Made by a program: the position numbers and the translations under genes. Positions 27,801 to 35,559 of a DNA stretch of 64,000 bases are shown piece by piece. The stretch spans positions 251,278-315,277 of the forward strand of contig CABIVS010000005.1 of assembly GCA_902362375.1 (NCBI GenBank), in the 5' to 3' direction. The stretch is from Bacteroidaceae bacterium (lineage in GTDB: Bacteria > Bacteroidota > Bacteroidia > Bacteroidales > Bacteroidaceae). The stretch's first letter is position 1; the number at the start of each line of letters is the position of its first letter. The notes under the pieces are model-generated. The model worked only from the letters and a program-made list of their open reading frames with translations, was not told where the DNA came from and ran no database searches.

Positions 27801-29534
27801 TTACTTTTCCCATCCTGGATTTTGTCCCAACAGAGGATTTTTCTGACGTTCGGGATTAGGCACAGGCCACAAATAATGTTTCGTTGCGTCGAAGTAGCGT
27901 GCTCCACCTTCTGCGGTAGACTTTTCGTAGATTACATCGCCAAATTCATCTACACCGGTATCGGGATATGGGTTGGCACCCAAATCGTTCATACATACTT
28001 TCAGGCTGGGACCGGTGATGGCACGTCCAAAACGAAGTTCACCTTCACGCCAGCGCATCACATCGGCATATCTTGTACCTTCACCTGCCAACTCAATACG
28101 ACGTTCTCTTCTCAATTCAGTTTCGAGATCCATCCCCCATGCACTAAGTTCGTCAAGGTTCATACGATGCATATTCACACGATCTCTAAGTCTGTTGATG
28201 GAGTAATCAACCTGTGTCTGTGTCAGTTTCTTACCTTGTAGTTCGAAAGTGGCTTCCGCATAAATCAGCAAGACTTCGGCAAAACGGATGACATTGAGAT
28301 TACCGTGCCCACCTATACTTGAGCCGGCCAAATCAATATCGTTATACTTTTTCAGATAGAAACCTGTACGGCTATTTGCCCCCACACGATTATTATCTTG
28401 TAATGAAGCAAAACGAGGTAGATTAAATATCTCGTTGGCCTTATCTGTATCAGGGTCACCGTCATCTCCTCCCGGCCATTTGTCACCCGGAGCATATAAA
28501 GTCATCTTCATTCTAGGATCCCGGTTTTGGAAATAATCAGCATAATGCTCTTCAGGCGACTTGTATAATGATGAGGTCTGCACACCAATCTTTTTATAAT
28601 ATTCCAATCCGGTTTTTGCTGGTTTACCGTCTGTACACAGATAAGCATCTACCAACGACTTCGTTGGATTGAGACGTATATAGTCTGTCGGGCTACAAGT
28701 TTCATTGGGCAGACTTTGTGTACGGACTTCGGGTACAAAAAGGCTATATACGATGGCTTCGATATTCTTCGGATCATTCTCGACATCCCCTTCGTGATGA
28801 AATAGTTTTTCGTATTCATACAAGCCATAGGGACTGTTTTCGATGATATATTCACTCGTTTTTGCAGCCAGTTCCCACCTTTCGTTCTGCAAGGCGATAC
28901 GTGCCAATATGGCTAAAGCGCCCCAGCGGTCAAGTCTTCCCAGTTTATCGCCTGTATACCTTTCTTCAGGCATACGCTCTGCCGCCCATTTCAAATCCTC
29001 GACAAGTTGGTCAATGACTTTCTCTCTGGGAGTACGTTCGATATATGCATCTTCGGGCTGGATGACTTCTCCTACCCAAGGTACATCTCCCCAAAATGTC
29101 GTGAGGTAAAAATACATAAGCGCCCGGATAGTTTTTACTTCTGCAGCATAAACGTCTTTTTTGTTTTGAGCCACTTGAGCTTTATTATAATTGTCTAAAA
29201 AATTATTGCAGCGATAAATATAGCTATACGCTCCTGTCCAATAGGTAGTGAAAGGAAAGCCGTCAGTATAAGAGTGCTTGCCTCCCGAAACCTTACTTAG
29301 TCCACTGGTAATATTCCCCCACATAACTGTTTCGGCCGTCGATTCGCTCCAATTCACAAGATAGTCCTTTTGTAAAGCTTCATAGCAGGGTGGCAAAGCA
29401 TTTTTAAGCTGCTCTTCATTTACCCAGAATGTCACATTGTCCGGCTCGTTAGGGTTCGTTCTATCCAGGAAATCACTACATGAGGTAACTATACCAAATA
29501 AAGCAATGATTAAAAAGTATTTTGAGTATTTCAT
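27801..29534 (-). CDS. SusD/RagB-family outer-membrane lipoprotein, PUL 1
   Basis: 577 residues. SPII signal ends GIVTSC-SDFLDR, a classical SusD start. The SusD alpha-helical TPR scaffold and C-terminal RRIELAGEGTRYADVMRWREG and YLWPVPNPERQKNPLLGQNPGW are diagnostic. It binds the substrate at the cell surface and acts as a lid on the SusC barrel encoded 20 bp upstream. Confidence 0.96.
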   Translation of the reverse strand: MKYSKYFLIIALFGIVTSCSDFLDRTNPNEPDNVTFWVNEEQLKNALPPCYEALQKDYLVNWSESTAETVMWGNITSGLSKVSGGKHSYTDGFPFTTYWTGAYSYIYRCNNFLDNYNKAQVAQNKKDVYAAEVKTIRALMYFYLTTFWGDVPWVGEVIQPEDAYIERTPREKVIDQLVEDLKWAAERMPEERYTGDKLGRLDRWGALAILARIALQNERWELAAKTSEYIIENSPYGLYEYEKLFHHEGDVENDPKNIEAIVYSLFVPEVRTQSLPNETCSPTDYIRLNPTKSLVDAYLCTDGKPAKTGLEYYKKIGVQTSSLYKSPEEHYADYFQNRDPRMKMTLYAPGDKWPGGDDGDPDTDKANEIFNLPRFASLQDNNRVGANSRTGFYLKKYNDIDLAGSSIGGHGNLNVIRFAEVLLIYAEATFELQGKKLTQTQVDYSINRLRDRVNMHRMNLDELSAWGMDLETELRRERRIELAGEGTRYADVMRWREGELRFGRAITGPSLKVCMNDLGANPYPDTGVDEFGDVIYEKSTAEGGARYFDATKHYLWPVPNPERQKNPLLGQNPGWEK

Positions 29535-29554
29535 CTTTATAGTCGTTTAATAGG

Positions 29555-32500
29555 TTAGAATGTTATTGATAATCCAAAAACATAGGTTTTTACTTGCGGA
29601 TAGACATCTCCGCTGGTGGTCCTCACTTCAGGATCATAAGCCCCGAAGTAATTGGTTTTAGTAAACAAGTTATCTGCCGAAGCATATACTCTAAGACTAT
29701 TAATGCCAAGAGGTGCCACCATCCGGACAGGAAAACGATAACCTATCTGAATATTCTTCAGACGCAAGTACGATGCATCTTCTTTCCAATAGTCACTGAA
29801 GAGCCTGTTGTGCTCCTGCGACTGATAAAGTCTGGGATAAGAAGCATTTGGATTCATAGGCGTCCATCTGTCAAGATGTTCTTTTTTAGGGATCGAGTAG
29901 TCATTGATAAACGCATGCCGCGCCTCATCCTCAAGGTAACCGGCAACTTTACCTACACCTTGCAAATAGAAACTGAAGTCTATACCTTTCCATTCCAAAC
30001 CACCCTTGATTGCATAGGTGTAATGGGGCTCTTTCTCGCCAAATACCACTTTGTCGTAGTCATCAATCACCCCGTCGGGAGCACCGTCAGGACCACTGAT
30101 GTCCCGATACTTAATATCTCCGGGCTGTACAATGCCATTTTGTGAGGCAACAAGAGGGAACTTTGGTTTCTGATACTTACCTGTAGTTGTATTCACCGAT
30201 TCGAAATCATACACTTGTGCCAACCCATCCGTAAGATAACCATAGAAAGCACCTATCGGATCACCTACCCGACGATACGAACCGGAAGCCGTACTGGTCA
30301 GGGACTCCGGAGTTCCGCCCAAATCGGTGATCTTATTACGGGCATCCGACAAATTGAATCCGAGATTGTAATTTACATTTCCGATCTTATCACGCCATGA
30401 CAAATTGAGTTCCCATCCTTTGACATCAATCTTACCAAGATTGACATAGCCTACGTTACTGCTGGAGACCCCGACAATAGCCGGAACATCGGGACGAACC
30501 AACGCGTCAATATTTTCTTTCTTATACCAATCAAAGTCCACATTCAGTCTATTACTCAAAAAACTAAGGTCTACTCCAAAATTAATCATGCGGATGGTTT
30601 CCCACTTGATATCGGGATTACCTATTTTGTTCTGCCAAAGTCCCATAACAGGTGTATTAGAAGCTCCGATAGGATAGGACTCCTCGGTAATGATAGGTGA
30701 CAAGTAGGGGTAGTAATTACCGGGAATATTTTGATTTCCCAATTCACCCCAGGAAGCACGCAGCTTACCCGAATTCAATACCGAAGTAGCAAACTCCATG
30801 AATTTTTCACGTGAAAAGTTCCATCCTGCCGAGAACGATGGAAAATATCCCCAACGATTGCCCTTGGCAAATCTTGAAGTTCCGTCAGCACGCAGGTTGG
30901 CTTCAAACAGATATTTACCGTCAAAAGCATAGTTGACACGACCAAAGTAAGAGCGCAAAGCCCACTCATCTTTTGTTCCGCTATTCATGAAATTAATCAT
31001 TCCGGCGCTGATAACGTGAATATCTTCAACCATCACATTATCACGCGTAGCACCCAATGTGCTTCGGTTCTCCCACTCTTGCGAAAATCCCAACAACGCT
31101 CCCAACTCGTGGCGTCCTATGGTTTTATTAAAGTTCAGGGTGAATTGCAACGTTTGGGTCATAACGTCGAGATGGCTTTGGGAAATATAGTCCTTGGCAT
31201 CTTCATTTGCTTTCAACGGGCTACCGTCCGAGTAATAAGACAACATCTTCGGGTTAAACTCATCCACCTGGCGGGTGTATATATTAGCAGAATACTGCAT
31301 ACCGACATTCAATCCGTCTATAATTTTGAGATCTGCATTGAATATTCCATTGAGCACACGAGTTTTCCGTTCTTCCATTCCCGACTCATAGGCTACCTGC
31401 AAGGGGTTACGCACCGAACCGTACGACCAATTCTCGCTATCTACCATCCGGCCGTTTTCGTCAGGAATTTGCCACTTGACAGGAAGTAGCGGAGACATAC
31501 GCTGTGACAGGCGAAATACCCCTGATGTGCCGCTATAACCTAAGTCCTTCTTGTAGAAATCGACATAGCTCATCTGCCCATTCAGTTTCAAACGATTGTA
31601 CACTTCTGTGTTTACACTGATACGCGCATTATGTCTTTTGGAACTATATCCGTCACCTACAATCAGCCCATCCTGATCCAAGAAACCATACGACATAAAA
31701 AATCCGGTTTTCTCGCTTCCACCCCGTGCACTCACATTATGCCCCGTCTGAAAAGCCCGGCTTTTGTATATTTCGTCAATCCAGTCAGTATTGGAATATT
31801 CATTGGGGTACAGTCCCGAATCATATTTATCGAAAGCCTCTTGTGTATAAGGTTTGGAAAATCCGGCAGCACTCATGGCTTCGTTGGAGAGTTCCATGTA
31901 TTCCCTTCCGTTAACAAGCTCCGGTAATGCTGTGGGAGTCTGAAATCCGGCATATCCGTTATATTGGAATACTACCCGTTCTTTCTTTTCTCCCTTTTTA
32001 GTAGTTACAAGAATAACACCATTGGCGGCACGTGCTCCATAAATGGCTGATGAAGCGGCATCTTTCAGCACTGATACACTTTCAATGTCCGAAGGATTCA
32101 ATAAATTGATGTCTCCCCCAGCTACCCCATCAATCAAGATCAAAGGTGCTGTACTACTGTTGATGGTTCCCGTACCACGAATATTGATACTGGGCACAGC
32201 ACCCGGCTGTCCCGAAGAAGAAACGATGCTAACTCCAGGCAATAACCCTTGTAACCCCGTAGTTACGTTAGTAATAGGTCTGTTCTCAATAGCCTCTGCT
32301 TTAACCATAGATACAGCACCTGTTACGTTTACTTTCTTTTGTACGCCATAGCCCACAACTACTACGTCTTCCAAGCTGACAGCATTCTCTTTCATCACTA
32401 CGTTTACTGTCGTTTCTTTCGCTATGATGCTTTCTTCACGATAACCGACGTATGAGTACCGAAGTGTACTTCCATAGGGTACTTTGATGGAATACTGACC

Positions 32501-32980
32501 ATTGATATCGGTTATTGTACCCGTAGTCGATCCTTTTACAGACACGGTGGCTCCGATTATCGGTTCCGCATTCTCATCAGTAACTTTACCTTTCACATAC
32601 AGTTCTCTCTTACTCTCTTGCGAATCAACAGGTTCGGACGTGTTTTTATTTTGATATTCTTTATTATAAAATAAAATGCTGTCATCCAAGAAACGGAACC
32701 CAATGTTAGTCCCTTTTAGCAAAAGAGTTAATGCTTTGTTTACATCTGTGTTTTTCACCTCCAATGACACTTTCCTACTCGTATCTACAAATTCTTTGCT
32801 ATAGGCTACATTCATCGATGCCTTCTCTGCTATCTGACTGATAGCTTCTTTAAGAGGAAGCTCTTTGATACTAACTGATATTTTTTGCTGCTGTGCATAA
32901 ACAAGAGCTGTGACAAATATGCACATTAGGGCTACAATACACCTTCTGCCGGTGGATGAAAAAGGAGAATCTTTTTCCAT
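29555..32980 (-). CDS. SusC/RagA TonB-dependent transporter with N-terminal STN signalling domain, PUL 1
   Basis: 1141 residues. Signal peptide, then an STN domain (about residues 32-110, [25 protein letters not shown]...), a carboxypeptidase-like beta-sandwich (about 128-205, [22 protein letters not shown]), TonB box and plug ([61 protein letters not shown]-like) and the barrel ending in aromatic residues. The STN domain contacts FecR across the periplasm, which fits the ECF sigma/FecR pair in the same locus. First gene of the eight-gene operon. Confidence 0.97.
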   Translation of the reverse strand: [1141 protein letters not shown]

Positions 32981-33008
32981 AATATTAGTCTTTAAAGTTT
33001 ATAGTTCG

Positions 33009-33050
33009 ATATCTATTAGCTAATACACAAGAGGTGATAAAAAGTATTAC
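33009..33050 (-). promoter_or_regulatory. Putative ECF-sigma promoter upstream of susC
   Basis: On the minus strand the elements are GTAATACTTTTT, a 9-bp spacer, TGTGTATTA, GCTAATAGATAT. This matches the fecR upstream element (18301-18339) in about 30 positions. No TAnnTTTG box is found in this region. The predicted leader to the ATG at 32980 is about 30 nt. Confidence 0.65.
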
Positions 33051-33248
33051 GACAAATAAGTTAATGAATATTAATTGAAACTATATGAGGAATTTTCGGG
33101 AAATCAATCCTATCTGATAAAAAAGAAATCACTTCGAGAATATAGTTTTTAATAACAAGAATAAAAGGATATATCGTATGTTCTCATTCAATACACCAAT
33201 TAGTGTCTTTACCTAAAAAAGAATGAGCAACCTCCACTTCACGCATGA

Positions 33249-33395
33249 GTGATTCCACCAGAACTCTTAATACTTATAAATTCATATAGTTGGTGTCAAA
33301 AGACAATGGTGTCAAGTACACCTGACAATGGAAATGGAGGTAACGGAGAAGGCGGAAACGAAAGCGGTGGTGAAGTACCGTATCCAGCAGCATAA
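33249..33395 (+). other. Short Gly/Asn/Glu-rich open frame, possible gene remnant
   Basis: The frame is open from 33249 to TAA at 33393-33395. From ATG 33306 it reads M-V-S-S-T-P-D-N then a GN-GGN-GEGGN-ESGGE tail ending PYPAA. Such tails are common at the C termini of Bacteroides secreted or HU-like proteins. There is no signal peptide or convincing start, so this looks like the 3' end of a lost gene. The remaining gap 33051-33248 shows only an ACACCAATTAGTGT palindrome near 33192. Confidence 0.25.
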
Positions 33396-33413
33396 AGACA
33401 ATATTAATATATA

Positions 33414-33449
33414 AAAAATCCGGCTTGATAATACTCAAACCGGATTTTT
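33414..33449. terminator. Bidirectional terminator between PUL 1 and the LacI gene
   Basis: AAAAATCCGG-TTGA pairs with TCAA-CCGGATTTTT (one internal mismatch). A and T tracts on both sides allow use by the LacI-type gene (stop at 33465, minus) and by anything reading rightward. Confidence 0.82.
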
Positions 33450-33464
33450 CTATTATAGAGAATA

Positions 33465-34481
33465 TTATTTTCTGTCACTTAACACTTTTATTGAATCCCG
33501 TTTTATAATATTAGGTTTCAAAAGAATCTCCGAATGAAGTTCTGTTTCTTCCAGAATCTTCTGCATCAACATTTTCACTGCAATAATGCCAATATTCTCC
33601 AATGACTGGGCAATACGCGTAATGGGAGGATTCAGATAATCCAGATATAAGTTATCATCAAATGAAATGATAGACATATCTTGAGGTATTCTCACTTTAT
33701 GCTCATTCAATGCTTTGACCGTTCCCAAAAGAATTGTACTACTCAACGCAAATATAGCGGTTGGTTTTGTTGTAGAGTTCAAAGCCAACTTGGTTTCAAT
33801 ATAACCATTTTGAATCGAAAATTCATTTCCTTTTATCATTACATTATCCTGATAACCAGCCTCACGAAGCGCATCAAGATAACCACGCACGCGTTCCTTA
33901 GTTGTTATGGAGATATCCGGCCCCTGAATACAGAGAATCTTACTATGTCCCGATTCTAATAATAATTTCGTCGCTTGATAAGCTCCTACATAATTATCAG
34001 TAGCTACATATGGTAAATTATGTTTCTCAAAATAACGGTCAATCAGAACAATCGGAGTTTTAGTACTAATTTCCTCCAGTTTGGAAGGATTCTCTCCGGT
34101 TGGAACCAAAATAATTCCGTCTATCTTACGTGACAGAAGCGAATCGATAGCTTTATTTTCCTGAACAGGATCTTCTAGAGTATCGATAAGCATAACAGTA
34201 TAATTATAACGTTGTGCTTCACGGATGACAACACTTGCTATATTGGCAAAAAAAGGATTATCTATGTGCGGTACAAGAAGGCCTATAGTATATGTCGTCT
34301 TGTTGCGCAAACTTTGCGCAACAATATCAGGTTGATAATCCAATTCTTTAACGGACTGCAAAATAACCTCCTTAGCAGACTGGCTGATCCTATATTTCTC
34401 TGATTTCCCATTTAACACTCTGGAAATCGTAGAGATAGAGTACCCAGTTTTCTTTGATACATCAATCAGAGTTTTCTTCAT
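33465..34481 (-). CDS. LacI-family transcriptional regulator of PUL 2
   Basis: 338 residues from the chosen start MKKTLIDVSKKTGYSISTIS; the longer frame from 34583 would add 34 residues unlike a LacI N terminus and would run through its own promoter. The LacI helix-turn-helix (residues 3-24) and hinge (LDYQPDIVAQSLR) are clear, followed by a periplasmic-binding-protein-like sensor domain (TIGLLVPHIDNPFFANIA, DGIILVP, ISFDDN). The expected ligand is ribose or a derivative (inference from the neighbouring ribokinase). A LacI-type palindrome sits in the divergent promoter region. Confidence 0.93.
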   Translation of the reverse strand: MKKTLIDVSKKTGYSISTISRVLNGKSEKYRISQSAKEVILQSVKELDYQPDIVAQSLRNKTTYTIGLLVPHIDNPFFANIASVVIREAQRYNYTVMLIDTLEDPVQENKAIDSLLSRKIDGIILVPTGENPSKLEEISTKTPIVLIDRYFEKHNLPYVATDNYVGAYQATKLLLESGHSKILCIQGPDISITTKERVRGYLDALREAGYQDNVMIKGNEFSIQNGYIETKLALNSTTKPTAIFALSSTILLGTVKALNEHKVRIPQDMSIISFDDNLYLDYLNPPITRIAQSLENIGIIAVKMLMQKILEETELHSEILLKPNIIKRDSIKVLSDRK

Positions 34482-34497
34482 TACTGGTTGTTTTTTG

Positions 34498-34529
34498 CAA
34501 AAATAACATTTTATTTGAGAAAAAAGCAA
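34498..34529 (-). promoter_or_regulatory. Candidate promoter of the LacI-type gene
   Basis: On the minus strand TTG (34527-34529), 21 bp, TATTTTTG (34498-34505). The start near 34492 supports initiation at 34481 and excludes the longer frame. Confidence 0.5.
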
Positions 34530-34558
34530 GAAAAATATTTTGTTTTGAAAAATATTTC

Positions 34559-34588
34559 TATATTTGCGCAAACGATTGCGCATCGTTT
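34559..34588 (+). promoter_or_regulatory. -7 element and overlapping LacI-type operator of the PUL 2 operon
   Basis: TATATTTG (34559-34566) is an exact -7 match. It is overlapped by the 18-bp palindrome TGCGCAAACGATTGCGCA (34565-34582), which has the central CG typical of LacI-family operators. A second perfect inverted repeat, AAACGAT-TGCGC-ATCGTTT, spans 34570-34588. Repressor binding here would cover the transcription start, so substrate-induced derepression is likely. Confidence 0.7.
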
Positions 34589-34624
34589 ACAATTCAATTC
34601 ACCTTAATACTTAATACTCATTAT

Positions 34625-35539
34625 ATGGACACAAAGAAGAAAATCGTAGTGATAGGTAGTAGCAATACGGACATGGTTATCAAATCAGACCGTCTACCAA
34701 AACCAGGAGAAACAATTCTGGGAGGAAACTTCTTAATGAATCATGGCGGCAAAGGAGCTAACCAAGCCGTAGCTGCTGCAAGACTAGGAGGAGATGTCAC
34801 TTTCATATGCAAAATAGGGAATGACATTTTTGGAAATGAAACCTTGGAAATGTTTCACAAAGAAAAAATCGACACTACTTATGTAGGAATTACCCCGCAG
34901 GAACCGTCAGGAGTAGCTCTTATCAATGTCGACCAAAAAGGGGAAAACTGTATTGTTGTTGCCTCCGGAGCCAACGGGACTTTATCTATTGATGACATAC
35001 AAAATGCAGAACCCGCCATCAAACAGGCATCCATCGTCATCATGCAGCTTGAGACTCCAATCGAGAGTGTCACTTATGCAGCCAAAATGGCGAAAAAAGA
35101 TAAAATTACTGTTATATTAAATCCCGCACCTGCCCCTACCCAACAACTGCCTGACGATTTATTAACCAATGTCGACATTCTTATTCCTAATGTCACAGAA
35201 GCTGAAATCATCTCAGGAATGCACATTACAGATGATGAATCGGCAAAAGAAGCGATTCGTTATATTAGTTCGAAAGGCATAAAAACTGTCATTATTACGA
35301 TGGGAGCCAAAGGAGCTCTCGCTTATGAAAATGATGAGTTTATTCACATTCCAGCTTTCAAAGTAAAAGCAGTAGACACTACCGCTGCCGGAGATACATT
35401 CTGTGGCGGACTGTGCGTAGCTCTATCTGAAGGCAAAAATCTAAAAGATGCAATTATATTTGCAAGTAGAGCCTCTTCTATTTCTGTCACCAGAATGGGA
35501 GCACAAATATCTATACCTTTGAGAAAAGAAATACAATAA
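34625..35539 (+). CDS. rbsK: Ribokinase
   Basis: 304 residues from ATG 34625 (MDTKKKIVVIGSSNTD); a longer frame from 34454 would start upstream of the operator and is rejected. PfkB-family motifs: MNHGGKGANQAVAAARLGG, KIGNDIFG, and the catalytic DTTAAGDTFCGGL; IPLRK near the C terminus is typical of ribokinases. It phosphorylates ribose to ribose-5-phosphate. First gene of the LacI-controlled operon, as in rus loci where ribokinases accompany SusCD. Confidence 0.92.
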   Translation: MDTKKKIVVIGSSNTDMVIKSDRLPKPGETILGGNFLMNHGGKGANQAVAAARLGGDVTFICKIGNDIFGNETLEMFHKEKIDTTYVGITPQEPSGVALINVDQKGENCIVVASGANGTLSIDDIQNAEPAIKQASIVIMQLETPIESVTYAAKMAKKDKITVILNPAPAPTQQLPDDLLTNVDILIPNVTEAEIISGMHITDDESAKEAIRYISSKGIKTVIITMGAKGALAYENDEFIHIPAFKVKAVDTTAAGDTFCGGLCVALSEGKNLKDAIIFASRASSISVTRMGAQISIPLRKEIQ

Positions 35540-35559
35540 TCATCCTTAATTCTGTTATT

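Noticed and set aside
34454..34624. Earlier start for ribokinase
   Set aside because: It would run through both divergent promoters and the operator; the family N terminus begins at 34625.
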